Positions 19,504 to 28,394 of a stretch of 60,946 bases of DNA are shown here, one piece after another (the first letter of the stretch is position 1; the number at the start of each line of letters is the position of its first letter). Made by a program: the position numbers and the translations under genes. The notes under the pieces were generated by a model. It made no database searches, was not told where the DNA came from, and was given only the letters and a program-made list of their open reading frames with translations. The stretch lies in assembly GCF_003318165.1 (NCBI RefSeq), contig NZ_QOCB01000009.1, forward strand, positions 1-60,946, in the 5' to 3' direction. Source of the stretch: Psychromonas sp. B3M02 (lineage in GTDB: Bacteria > Pseudomonadota > Gammaproteobacteria > Enterobacterales > Psychromonadaceae).

Positions 19504-20439
19504 ATGCGAGTTTTTCTTATTGCTTGTTTTAGTTTCTTGCTAGTAGCTTGTGGCGATGACCGCCCAGACCGCTTGCAAGCAAATATTAACACAGCTGATT
19601 ACCTTATTGAGAATCTAGGAACAAACTTAGATACTCAACGAATTCGAAATGCGATTATTTTGCAACAGTATGCGACGCTACTGAAACAGAAGAAGCCTGA
19701 CTTAAGCCCATTGTTAACTGAGTTATCAAAAGATGCATCAAGAGAAGGGCCGATGTTTCGCTCTTTAGCAGATCGTCTTTCCACTTTAAAAACCAGACCT
19801 GAAATATTAGGGGATATCGAAGCCCAATTATACGAAAGCGAAACCTTGATTGAAGCGTCTGATCCCACTTTATTTAATGATGCGTTATCTGATCCTGTAA
19901 ATGTTATCGCGGATATGTCTGATGGTGAGCTTGCGCGTGTTAATGCAATTAGCCAAGCACGAAGCCTACAAGCTAATGGCGCTGACGATAATGGTGCTGG
20001 TAGTCAGTTGGTAGGTAATCCGGGTTACGGTCAATGGCAAACGAATAGTAGTGGCTTTTCATTCTGGCAATGGTATGCGGCTTATACTCTGTTTTCTGCC
20101 ATCTCTCCACGTCAAATAGGTTACGATCGCTGGTCATCGCGCAGAGACTACAGCTATTACAATGATGTGGGTAGGAATCGTTATACTTCTCCGCAACAAA
20201 AGAAATCTCAAGATGATTTAGCACAGCGTACGAAGAAGAAATTTGGCAATAAAGGTGGTTTTACTAGTCCTTATGCTAAATCTAAAACCGGTGCAAGTCG
20301 CATGTCTACAGCCAGTAAACAAGCGCAGAAAGCGCCGAGTTTTTCAGGGAAATCAAGTTATTCGAAGCAAAAAGCTTCCTCTAGTAGCTTTAGAAACAGC
20401 AAATCAACCACATCTCGTGGTGTTAGTCGCGGCAAATAG
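19504..20439 (+). CDS. Putative lipoprotein with disordered basic tail
   Basis: About 311 residues. It begins MRVFLIACFSFLLVACGDD, a short signal peptide with lipobox LVAC (Cys16; Asp at +3 would favour inner-membrane retention in E. coli). A helical middle (about 20-130) is followed by a Gly/Trp/Tyr-rich stretch, then a long Ser/Lys/Arg-rich low-complexity tail from about 220 that should be disordered. I recognise no family. AAGGA lies 12 bases before this ATG; an ATG at 19492 overlapping the kdsB stop is possible. It is followed directly by a DUF350 gene. Confidence 0.75.
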   Translation: MRVFLIACFSFLLVACGDDRPDRLQANINTADYLIENLGTNLDTQRIRNAIILQQYATLLKQKKPDLSPLLTELSKDASREGPMFRSLADRLSTLKTRPEILGDIEAQLYESETLIEASDPTLFNDALSDPVNVIADMSDGELARVNAISQARSLQANGADDNGAGSQLVGNPGYGQWQTNSSGFSFWQWYAAYTLFSAISPRQIGYDRWSSRRDYSYYNDVGRNRYTSPQQKKSQDDLAQRTKKKFGNKGGFTSPYAKSKTGASRMSTASKQAQKAPSFSGKSSYSKQKASSSSFRNSKSTTSRGVSRGK

Positions 20440-20448
20440 GATATTAAA

Positions 20449-21348
20449 ATGAACGAATTAATGACAACATTAGAAATAAGTGGATCGCTGATTGGTTATC
20501 TAGCAATTGATATGGCTGTTGCTATCCTATTGTTAGGCGGCATTCGTTATACCATGGGTATGTTAGGTAAAATTAATACCGCAGATGAGTTAGCCCATAA
20601 AGATAACTTTGCTTATGGTATTAGTATGGCTGGTGGGGTAGCAGCCATGGGGATTGCATTAAGTGGAGCTATCACCGGAGAACTTGCAGGATCTTACGAA
20701 ATTGAATTAATTGGAATGTTAGCTTACGGTTTAGCAGGGTTAATTTTAATTAAAGCAGGTCGTTACATTCACGATCGTTACGCACTACCTGCCTTTGATA
20801 AACAAACCTTAATTATTGATCGTAATATTGCTGTTGCTTTAGTAGATGCAGCTTCAGTGATTGCTACTGCTATTGTGGTACGAGCTGCAATCATGTGGGT
20901 AGAAGGCTTAAGTGTTGATACCTTTATTGCACTAGTGGCTGCTTGGGTTGTATCACAGGTGATGTTAGTGGTGATCACGCGTTTATTTGAGTGGAAATAT
21001 TCAAAAAACAACGGTATTTCTTTCCAAACAGCCTTGGTTAATAACCATATAGCATTAGCAATTCGTTACAGTGGTTACCTTATTTCAACCGCTATGTCGG
21101 TAACTGCAGCAAGTTACTTCATTATTTTTAATATGGATTCACTATGGACAGGCTTGATGCAGTGGGTAGTGATCAGCGTTATCTTAATGGTGTTATTAAC
21201 TATTTTAACAAGTCTTGCTAAGTTATTAGTATTATGGGGAATTAACCGTCGTGAGGAAGTTGAAGATCAACAAAACATCGGTATTGCAACCATTGAACTA
21301 GCAACTTCTTTTTCCATTGCTTTCCTATTAATGGCATTAATGTCTTAA
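20449..21348 (+). CDS. DUF350 family membrane protein
   Basis: A 299-residue integral membrane protein with about eight hydrophobic helices in two repeats. Each repeat has the DUF350 look (NFAYGISMAGGVAAMGIALSGAI in the first, NNHIALAIRYSGYLISTAMSV in the second). The function of the family is unknown; members often sit beside spermidine-synthase-like genes, as here. It follows the lipoprotein after 9 bases and ends at a terminator at 21369-21394. Confidence 0.85.
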   Translation: MNELMTTLEISGSLIGYLAIDMAVAILLLGGIRYTMGMLGKINTADELAHKDNFAYGISMAGGVAAMGIALSGAITGELAGSYEIELIGMLAYGLAGLILIKAGRYIHDRYALPAFDKQTLIIDRNIAVALVDAASVIATAIVVRAAIMWVEGLSVDTFIALVAAWVVSQVMLVVITRLFEWKYSKNNGISFQTALVNNHIALAIRYSGYLISTAMSVTAASYFIIFNMDSLWTGLMQWVVISVILMVLLTILTSLAKLLVLWGINRREEVEDQQNIGIATIELATSFSIAFLLMALMS

Positions 21349-21368
21349 CACTAGTTTTTTATGTCACT

Positions 21369-21394
21369 AGGCCATCATCTGATGGCCTTTTTTA
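21369..21394 (+). terminator. Rho-independent terminator after the DUF350 gene
   Basis: AGGCCATCA-TC-TGATGGCCT followed by TTTTT. It lies within the extended open frame of the next gene and argues that that gene starts further on, at 21412. Confidence 0.85.
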
Positions 21395-21411
21395 TAAGCG
21401 AATTTAATTGT

Positions 21412-23121
21412 ATGCGCCTTAAATCCCTCAATAGCAAACAGCTCAACCTACTTATTGATGATGCTTTTTTAATTCTAATTATGGCCACATTAGCCTGTTG
21501 TGGTCTGATATATGAGTACCTATTATCTCATTACTCTGCGCGTATTTTAGGCAGTGTTGAAACAGTCATTTATGCGATTATTGGAATAATGATTGTCTCC
21601 ATGGGATTGGGTGCTTTTGCTGCTAAAAAGGTAAAAGATGCCTTTCAAGGCTTTGTGTTTTTAGAGCTCATTGTTGCGCTGATTGGTTGTAGTGCTACCT
21701 TATTTATTGCTTCTGTGATCGGTTTTAGTCAAACCTTACCGCAAGTTATTGCTGATACTTACCAAATACCTAACGATGTGCTACTAAAAGGGGATTTTTT
21801 AGCAACATTATCTTGGTTAACCACCAAACTGCCTTATCTATTTGCGTTTATTTTAGGTTTTTTGATCGGGATGGAGATCCCATTGATTGCAAGGATCAGA
21901 GAAACTGTTTACGGACAGCGTTTAGCGCATAATGCAGGCACTATTTATGGTGCCGATTATATTGGTGCCGGTGTTGGTGCTGCGATTTGGGTGCTGTTTA
22001 TGTTGAAAATTGAGATCAGCCAAGCAGCCGCTCTGACCGCTTCATTAAATTTGATTGCGGGTTTTGTATTTTTAGTACGTTTTAAAGATCATCTAAAACA
22101 CAGAACAAAATTGATTGTAGGTCACCTTTGTTTAGGTGGTTTGATTGTATTAGTATTTTTGTTCGGTAACAACTGGCAAAAGCAGATGCAAAATATGTTG
22201 TATTTAGACAAAGTGGTGTATCAAACGCAAACCACTTATCAGAATTTGGTATTTACTGAGCGTTTACTGGGTGGTGGTTATGATCCTATCTATAACTTTT
22301 ATATTAATGGTCGATTACAATTTTCAAGTTTAGATGAACATATCTATCACGAGTTTTTAGTGCAGCCAGTGATGCAAGTATCTGCACGCCATCAACATAT
22401 TTTAATTATTGGTGGGGGTGATGGTTTAGCTTTACGTGAAGTTCAAAAGTGGCAACCTGAACAAGTGACTCTGGTTGATCTTGATCCTAAGCTGATCGCA
22501 TTATTTAAATACCCAGAGCAAGCATTACCACCTCACCTGAGTGATAAAATTAAACGTTTAACACAAGATAGTTTTAATCAGCCAGGTGTGAAGGTCATTA
22601 ATGATGATGCCTTTATCGCTATAGACCGTTTATTAGCGAATAAACAGAGTTTTGATGCGATCATTGTTGATTTGCCTGACCCTAGCCATCCTGATTTAAA
22701 TAAGATGTATAGCGTGAATTTCTATTATCGTTTGAAAAACTTGTTAAGTGGTGATGGGGCTATTGTTGTGCAATCTACTTCACCATTCCATGCGCAATCT
22801 GCATTTATCTCTATTGGTAAAACGTTGCAAGAAGCAGGCTTTAATACCGAACAGTACCATCAAAATGTTCCGTCATTTGGTGAATGGGGCTGGAGTATTG
22901 GCACTAAACGTGGACAATCTGCGTCACAGCGAATATCAAAGATTAACACGTTAAATGTACCAACGAAGTGGTTAACTTTACCTTTGTTAAAAGGAGCTTT
23001 TTCCTTTAATAAAGATTTTTATTTACATAAAGACAAGGTAAAAGTTAATTATTTAGGCAGTAATGTGCTTTATCAATACCACCAAAATGCCTGGGAAGCA
23101 GAAACAGAATTTGCAAATTAA
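21412..23121 (+). CDS. Membrane-anchored spermidine synthase-like protein
   Basis: About 569 residues. The N-terminal half has seven or so membrane helices (LILIMATLACCGLIYEYLLSHYSAR at the start); the C-terminal half is an aminopropyltransferase/methyltransferase fold with GGGDGLALRE as nucleotide loop and DLPDPSHPDLNKMYS as the active-site strip. This architecture marks a family of membrane spermidine-synthase homologues whose substrate is not established. I set the start at MRLKSLN because the longer frame to 21361 contains a terminator. It forms a set with the lipoprotein and DUF350 genes. Weak ribosome binding site. Confidence 0.82.
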   Translation: MRLKSLNSKQLNLLIDDAFLILIMATLACCGLIYEYLLSHYSARILGSVETVIYAIIGIMIVSMGLGAFAAKKVKDAFQGFVFLELIVALIGCSATLFIASVIGFSQTLPQVIADTYQIPNDVLLKGDFLATLSWLTTKLPYLFAFILGFLIGMEIPLIARIRETVYGQRLAHNAGTIYGADYIGAGVGAAIWVLFMLKIEISQAAALTASLNLIAGFVFLVRFKDHLKHRTKLIVGHLCLGGLIVLVFLFGNNWQKQMQNMLYLDKVVYQTQTTYQNLVFTERLLGGGYDPIYNFYINGRLQFSSLDEHIYHEFLVQPVMQVSARHQHILIIGGGDGLALREVQKWQPEQVTLVDLDPKLIALFKYPEQALPPHLSDKIKRLTQDSFNQPGVKVINDDAFIAIDRLLANKQSFDAIIVDLPDPSHPDLNKMYSVNFYYRLKNLLSGDGAIVVQSTSPFHAQSAFISIGKTLQEAGFNTEQYHQNVPSFGEWGWSIGTKRGQSASQRISKINTLNVPTKWLTLPLLKGAFSFNKDFYLHKDKVKVNYLGSNVLYQYHQNAWEAETEFAN

Positions 23122-23243
23122 ATAAAAGTGATTGTTGTTCATTTTGTTTGACTCACTTGTCATGAATAAGTCTTAAATTTGTAACTCGCCTGTCATTTTA
23201 CCTTTCTATCCTACTTTAAACAGGATAGAAGGGTGATGATAGG

Positions 23244-25001
23244 ATGATTTCAAGTCAAGAGATGTTCAAAAAGTACTTTCCACAACTAGTGGAAAACTCC
23301 TTACAACATAAATTATTAAGTTCTTTATGTAAAAATTTATTACATGAAAGTGAATTTGTACAATTTTCAGCACGCTACCCCAATCTTAAAGGTTTTGATT
23401 TAATTGAGAAAACACTCGATTATTTTGACTTCAGTTTTGCAACGATAGATAAACAAATAGAGCGTATACCTGTTTCTGGTCGTGTGGTGATTATTGCTAA
23501 CCATCCAATTGGTTCATTAGATGGTTTGGCTTTATTACATCTAGTGAAGAAGATTCGCGGTGATGTAAAAGTGGTCGCTAATGAACTATTAATGGAAATA
23601 AAACCACTTCAAGAGCTATTATTGCCCGTTAATAACATGTCGGGTAATACCGCCAAACAAGATTTACTGAATATTCATGACTTCTTATCTGCTGATGGGG
23701 CATTAATTATCTTTCCTGCGGGGGAAGTCTCTCGCTTTACACCAAAAGGGATTAAAGATTGTCAGTGGCATAAAGGCTTTTTGAAAATTGCCTCACGTGC
23801 CAAAGCTCCCATATTACCGATACATATTAAAGCGAGAAACTCCTGGACCTTTTATGCCTCTTCTTTCTTTTACAAACCATTAGCGAGTTTGTTACTCGTT
23901 AAAGAGATGTTTAAACATAACGAGCAAAGCATCAATGTCAGAATTGGTAAGTTAATCCCTTTTGAAAGTTATGGTAAAAATAAACTATCAACTAAAGTAA
24001 AAGTAAACCTATTACAGAAAGAGGTTTATCGAGTAGCAAAAGGGCAGCGAAGTTACTTTAAAACAGAATCGGTAATTGCTCATCCTGTTCCACGGGTGGA
24101 ATTAAAGCATGCTATTGAGAAATGTCAGTTATTAGGCAGCACCTCTGATGGCAAGAATATTTACCTCTTAGAAAAACCCGATCATGGGGTTATTTTAAAA
24201 GAGCTAGGGCGTTGTCGAGAAGTTACGTTTCGTGCTGTTGGTGAAGGTACTGGAGAAAAACGCGATCTAGATGAGTTTGATTTTGAATATCTTCATATTA
24301 TTTTGTGGGATAAAGAGCAGTTAGAATTAGTAGGTGCTTATCGTTTTACCACTACTTCACGCTTAATAAGCGATAAAGGAGTCAGTGGTTTATACAGCGA
24401 CCAGTTGTTTGACTATAAAGCAGATATGCACCCCTATTTTGAACGAGGTATAGAGCTTGGGCGTAGTTTTGTACAGCCTAGGTATTGGGGAAAACGCAGC
24501 TTAGATTATCTATGGCAGGGAATTGGTGCTTATTTAGCCATGAATAAAGATATTCGTTATCTATTTGGGCCTGTTTCTTTAAGTGCTTCATTACCTAAAA
24601 AGGCACATGCGTATCTAGTCTATTTTTATCAGCTATATTTTCCTGCACAGGGGGACCTGGCTCAACCCAGAAATGCCTATAATATTTCAGATGAGTTAGA
24701 CAACGAATTGTTAAGTTATTTCACTGGTGAAAACTACGCTAAAGACTTTATGAAATTAAAAACCATGATGAATAATATGGGGGTCAGTGTGCCAACCTTA
24801 TATAAACAATACACTGAATTGTGCCATGAAGGTGGTGTGCAGTTTGTTGATTTTAATATTGATCCGGACTTTAATAATTGTATCGATGGCTTAGTAGTGG
24901 TGGATTTAACTTATCTAAAAGAGAAGAAAAAATCACGCTATATTGATATGCATTTAACAGACGATAATCTACAACAAGAGCTAGCTGAACTCAGCGCTTA
25001 A
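23244..25001 (+). CDS. Bifunctional acyltransferase, OlsF-like (ornithine or related aminolipid synthesis)
   Basis: A 585-residue two-domain protein. The N-terminal PlsC-like acyltransferase has HPIGSLDG near 88 (the HX4D motif) and FPAGEVSR near 157. The C-terminal half (from about 285) resembles the OlsB/hemolysin N-acyltransferase fold, with REVTFRAVGEG, RDLDEFD and LVGAYRF. This order is that of OlsF, which makes ornithine lipid in Serratia and Vibrio by both acylation steps. Product assignment is inferred; glycine or other aminolipids are possible. It is monocistronic between the spermidine-synthase-like gene and the SulP gene. Confidence 0.75.
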   Translation: MISSQEMFKKYFPQLVENSLQHKLLSSLCKNLLHESEFVQFSARYPNLKGFDLIEKTLDYFDFSFATIDKQIERIPVSGRVVIIANHPIGSLDGLALLHLVKKIRGDVKVVANELLMEIKPLQELLLPVNNMSGNTAKQDLLNIHDFLSADGALIIFPAGEVSRFTPKGIKDCQWHKGFLKIASRAKAPILPIHIKARNSWTFYASSFFYKPLASLLLVKEMFKHNEQSINVRIGKLIPFESYGKNKLSTKVKVNLLQKEVYRVAKGQRSYFKTESVIAHPVPRVELKHAIEKCQLLGSTSDGKNIYLLEKPDHGVILKELGRCREVTFRAVGEGTGEKRDLDEFDFEYLHIILWDKEQLELVGAYRFTTTSRLISDKGVSGLYSDQLFDYKADMHPYFERGIELGRSFVQPRYWGKRSLDYLWQGIGAYLAMNKDIRYLFGPVSLSASLPKKAHAYLVYFYQLYFPAQGDLAQPRNAYNISDELDNELLSYFTGENYAKDFMKLKTMMNNMGVSVPTLYKQYTELCHEGGVQFVDFNIDPDFNNCIDGLVVVDLTYLKEKKKSRYIDMHLTDDNLQQELAELSA

Positions 25002-25029
25002 ACAACATACAAATTAAAATTTGTTTGTT

Positions 25030-25066
25030 TTGCTGTTACCTTAAATGGGCGCTATAATACGCGCCC
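25030..25066 (+). promoter_or_regulatory. Promoter of the SulP gene
   Basis: TTGCTG (25030-25035), 17 bases, then a perfect TATAAT (25053-25058), followed by the GC-rich discriminator GCGCCC. The -10 element sits in the loop of the hairpin GGGCGC-TATAATAC-GCGCCC. GC-rich discriminators often make promoters sensitive to growth rate and ppGpp. Confidence 0.75.
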
Positions 25067-25097
25067 TATATTTTACCCCTAAAAAGGAACAACAGCG

Positions 25098-26660
25098 GTG
25101 TTTGAATTCCCCCAAATAAATAAAAGCAGTGTTAAAAATGATGTGCTTTCAGGTTTAACAGTTGCTTTGGCACTGGTACCAGAAGCAGTGGCCTTTGCCT
25201 TTGTTGCAGGTGTTGAACCAATGATTGGTTTATATGCGGCATTTATGGTTGGTTTAATCACCTCTATCTTTGGTGGTCGTCCAGGTATGATCTCTGGCGC
25301 AACCGGAGCAATGGCTGTTGTAATGGTTGCATTAGTAAGCTCACACGGTGTTGAGTATCTATTTGCTGCGGTTATGTTGGCAGGATTATTCCAAATTTTA
25401 TGTGGTGTTTTGCATTTTGGTAAATTCATTCGTATGGTGCCACATTCAGTGATGATTGGTTTTGTGAATGGCTTAGCTATCGTTATCTTTTTAGCGCAAC
25501 TAGGTCAATTTAAAGTGAAAGATGCCGCGGGTAACTTAACTTGGTTACAGGGCAATGCACTTTATATCATGTTAGCTTTAATCGCGTTAACCATGGCGAT
25601 TATCCACTTTTTACCTAAGTTAACTAACGCAGTGCCTTCTACATTAGTGGCGATTGTGGTCGTGACTTTGTTAGTTTATTTTGTTCCTGCATTAGAAACT
25701 CGCACCGTATTAGACTTTCTACAAAGTATGAGTGGCGATGAAAATGCGACAATTGCGGGTAATTTACCAACCTTTGCGCTTCCAATGGTTCCGTTCAATT
25801 TAGAAACATTACACGTTATTTTGCCATACTCTCTGATTCTAGCTGCAGTTGGTCTAATTGAATCTCTATTAACCTTGACCGTTGTTGATGAGATGACAGG
25901 GACACGTGGCCGTCCTAATAAAGAGTGTGTTGCTCAAGGTGCATCAAATATGGTGAATGGCGTATTTGGTGGCATGGGTGGTTGTGCGATGATTGGTCAG
26001 TCTATGATTAACATTAACTCAGGTGGACGTGGTCGTTTATCTGGTATTACCGCTGCACTTGCGTTATTAGCGTTTATTTTATTTGCATCTGGTTTAATTG
26101 AAATTGTACCGCTAGCTGCATTAGTGGGTGTGATGTTTATTGTTGTATTAGGTACTTTTGAATGGGCTTCATTCAAAATGATGCGTAATGTGCCAGTTAA
26201 AGATGCAATTGTGATTGTATTAGTAAGTACGGTAACTGTGTTCACTGACCTTGCTATTGCTGTTTTTGTTGGTGTGATTGTTTCTGCATTGGTATTTGCA
26301 TGGGAACATGCTCGTCATATCCATGCAAATGTTGCTGAAAATGAAGATAAAACTGAAAAATCTTACGCTATCAATGGCCCATTATTCTTTGGTTCTGTGA
26401 GTAATTTCTTAGAATTATTCGACGTTAAAAATGACCCTCGTCATGTGACGGTTGATTTTGCATCCTGTCGTGTAGCAGACCATTCTGCTATTGAAGCGAT
26501 TAGTGTACTTAACGAGCGCTATGTAAAAGAAGGCAAAAAACTGCATATTCGTCACCTAAGTAAAGACTGTCGAAAGTTATTGCATAAAGCAGGTGTACTA
26601 GTGGAAATGAACCTAATTGAAGATCCGTCATATGCGGTAGCATCGGATAAACTAGGTTAA
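25098..26660 (+). CDS. SulP family inorganic anion transporter
   Basis: A 520-residue SLC26/SulP transporter. The membrane part opens with DVLSGLTVALALVPEAVAFAFVAG, the family signature, and continues to about residue 405. A STAS domain fills the last 100 residues (HVTVDFASCRVADHSAIEAI). Bacterial members carry sulfate, bicarbonate or C4-dicarboxylates with Na+ or H+. The substrate cannot be told here; no carbonic anhydrase or cys gene is adjacent. GTG start with AAGGA 9-10 bases upstream and a clear promoter at 25030-25058. Confidence 0.92.
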   Translation: MFEFPQINKSSVKNDVLSGLTVALALVPEAVAFAFVAGVEPMIGLYAAFMVGLITSIFGGRPGMISGATGAMAVVMVALVSSHGVEYLFAAVMLAGLFQILCGVLHFGKFIRMVPHSVMIGFVNGLAIVIFLAQLGQFKVKDAAGNLTWLQGNALYIMLALIALTMAIIHFLPKLTNAVPSTLVAIVVVTLLVYFVPALETRTVLDFLQSMSGDENATIAGNLPTFALPMVPFNLETLHVILPYSLILAAVGLIESLLTLTVVDEMTGTRGRPNKECVAQGASNMVNGVFGGMGGCAMIGQSMININSGGRGRLSGITAALALLAFILFASGLIEIVPLAALVGVMFIVVLGTFEWASFKMMRNVPVKDAIVIVLVSTVTVFTDLAIAVFVGVIVSALVFAWEHARHIHANVAENEDKTEKSYAINGPLFFGSVSNFLELFDVKNDPRHVTVDFASCRVADHSAIEAISVLNERYVKEGKKLHIRHLSKDCRKLLHKAGVLVEMNLIEDPSYAVASDKLG

Positions 26661-26686
26661 TTTATAGAGATTATAAAGGGTATTTA

Positions 26687-26713
26687 AAAGCAGGTTTTAT
26701 AACCTGCTTTTTT
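26687..26713. terminator. Bidirectional terminator after the SulP gene
   Basis: AAAAGCAGGTT-TTAT-AACCTGCTTTTTT. The T run serves the SulP gene; the A run on the left gives a matching T run on the minus strand, so it can also end the small ORF at 26789-26914. Confidence 0.9.
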
Positions 26714-26788
26714 GTATCTATTCGAAAAGGTATTATGGGAACGGGGAATTAGGTTTTAATAAACCTTGTGTTATTTATTAATGGTTTT

Positions 26789-26914
26789 TTATCGAGTTGA
26801 TTGTCTAATTGGGCGATAGCCAGCATCGCATTTAGGGCTCATTTGAGTTGTTTTTGGGTTCCATACTGAAAACCAAATATGTTTGTTTCTTAACGTTTTC
26901 TTTTTACTTTTCAT
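26789..26914 (-). CDS. Small basic protein, 41 residues, unrecognised
   Basis: The ORF starts MKSKKKTLRNKHIWFSVW and ends GYRPIRQSTR. It has about eleven Lys/Arg, a single Cys, and aromatic residues in the centre. The start is preceded by AAGGAGAAGAAG, the strongest ribosome binding site in the window, and a bidirectional terminator lies about 75 bases past the stop. These two signals argue that it is a true gene. I do not recognise the family; a nucleic-acid or ribosome-binding role would fit the charge but is only a guess. Confidence 0.6.
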   Translation of the reverse strand: MKSKKKTLRNKHIWFSVWNPKTTQMSPKCDAGYRPIRQSTR

Positions 26915-27307
26915 CTTCTTCTCCTTTTATTTGTTAAACACAATATAGCCTACTTATTGCAACTTTGTGACAATTTAAAAAAGATTACTGATCCAGATTA
27001 ATAAAAAAGCAAAGAAAGGCCTTTTTAACAAGAAAATGCATAATATTGTTATTCTACAGCCTTCAGATATTGTATGCTTGAGGCACGAAGTATCAGAGGT
27101 TGTTTACATGAAAAACCAATGATTAAATATTAGCTATTTTAACAAAATTGATGTGGTTCTGGACGTTTACTTTCTGCAACTCATGTAGAAAACTACATTT
27201 AACTTGAGTTAAAATATAAAAGTTTTAATTTTATAGATGATTATCATAGTCTATATGGCAATAGTCTTATGGTTTTTATCAATTAGTGTAATTGGTTGAG
27301 GTAAATT
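26915..27307. other. Intergenic region between the small ORF and pfkA
   Basis: 393 bases with no further credible ORF. It must hold divergent promoters for the small minus-strand gene and for pfkA. AAAGGCCTTTTT near 27013-27024 is a short self-complementary stretch. Just before pfkA is the palindrome listed at 27280-27294. Confidence 0.55.
27280..27294. repeat. Palindrome in front of the pfkA ribosome binding site
   Basis: CAATTA-GTG-TAATTG is a perfect 6-base inverted repeat ending three bases before the GAGG ribosome binding site of pfkA. It could be an operator or a leader stem affecting translation. Confidence 0.4.
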
Positions 27308-28270
27308 GTGATTAAAAAAATTGGTGTGCTTACAAGTGGTGGCGATGCGCCGGGTATGAATTCTGCAGTGCGAGCAGTAGTACGTACTTGTCTTTCTCAC
27401 GATATCGAAGTGTTCGGTATTTATGATGGTTATGCAGGATTACATGCAGATAAAATCGAACAAATGGATCGTCATTCAGTATCTGATGTTATTAATCGCG
27501 GCGGCACATTTCTAGGAACAGCTCGTTTCCCAGAATTTAAAGAAGAAAGTGTTCGTAAAGAAGCGATTCAGCAATTAGAAAAGCACGGTATTGAAGCATT
27601 AATCGTTATTGGCGGTGATGGTTCATACATGGGTGCATTAAAATTAAGCGAAATGGGTTACCCATGTATCGGTATTCCTGGCACAATCGATAATGACATT
27701 GCGGGTACTGATTTCACTATCGGTTTCATGACTTGTTTAAATACGATTGTTGATGCAGTGGACCGTTTACGTGACACCTCTTCATCACATAACCGTATCT
27801 CTATTGTAGAAATGATGGGACGTTACTGTGGTGATTTAACACTATGGGCTGCGATTGCTGGTGGTAGTGAGTACGTTATCGTTCCTGAAGTTGATTTCGA
27901 TGAAGATAAATTAATTGAACAAATTCAATTAGGCGAAGAAAAAGGTAAAAAGCACGCGATTGTTGCTATTACTGAGCACATTACTGATGTGACTGCTTTA
28001 GCAAAACGTATCGAACAAAGAACTAAACGTGAAACACGTGCGACAACATTAGGTCATATCCAACGTGGTGGTGCACCAATGGCATTTGACCGTATTTTAG
28101 CAAGCCGTATGGGTGCTTACGCTGTTGATCTACTGATGGCTGGTAAGAGTGCACGTTGTATTGGTATTAAGTGTGGTGAGATGGTTGACCATGACATCAT
28201 CGAATGTCTAACTGAAATGAAACGTCCATTCCGTCAAGATTTATACGATCTATCAAACGTTCTATATTAG
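27308..28270 (+). CDS. pfkA: ATP-dependent 6-phosphofructokinase
   Basis: A 320-residue bacterial PFK, which commits fructose 6-phosphate to glycolysis. SGGDAPGMN and GGDGSYMGA bind [11 protein letters not shown] carries the catalytic Asp, and MMGRYCGDL binds the sugar phosphate. Length equals the E. coli enzyme. GTG start with GAGG six bases upstream. Monocistronic, closed by a strong terminator. Confidence 0.97.
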   Translation: MIKKIGVLTSGGDAPGMNSAVRAVVRTCLSHDIEVFGIYDGYAGLHADKIEQMDRHSVSDVINRGGTFLGTARFPEFKEESVRKEAIQQLEKHGIEALIVIGGDGSYMGALKLSEMGYPCIGIPGTIDNDIAGTDFTIGFMTCLNTIVDAVDRLRDTSSSHNRISIVEMMGRYCGDLTLWAAIAGGSEYVIVPEVDFDEDKLIEQIQLGEEKGKKHAIVAITEHITDVTALAKRIEQRTKRETRATTLGHIQRGGAPMAFDRILASRMGAYAVDLLMAGKSARCIGIKCGEMVDHDIIECLTEMKRPFRQDLYDLSNVLY

Positions 28271-28309
28271 GCTTAAAAGCTAATATACATCTTTATAGAT
28301 ATATCGATT

Positions 28310-28335
28310 AAGCCTACTTTTAAGTAGGCTTTTTT
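28310..28335 (+). terminator. Rho-independent terminator of pfkA
   Basis: AAGCCTACTT-TT-AAGTAGGCTTTTTT, a 10-bp stem with T run, 40 bases past the stop codon. Confidence 0.92.
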
Positions 28336-28394
28336 ATATCTCAAATATATAGTATTAATATTTCATACTAAACACACTACTACTAGGAGTTAAT

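Noticed and set aside
20243-20452. 69-residue plus-strand frame inside the lipoprotein gene
   Set aside because: It is a shadow of the Lys/Ser-rich coding tail in another frame and has no start signal.
25079-25429. 116-residue minus-strand frame at the start of the SulP gene
   Set aside because: Ala/Thr/Pro-rich antisense artefact opposite hydrophobic codons of SulP.
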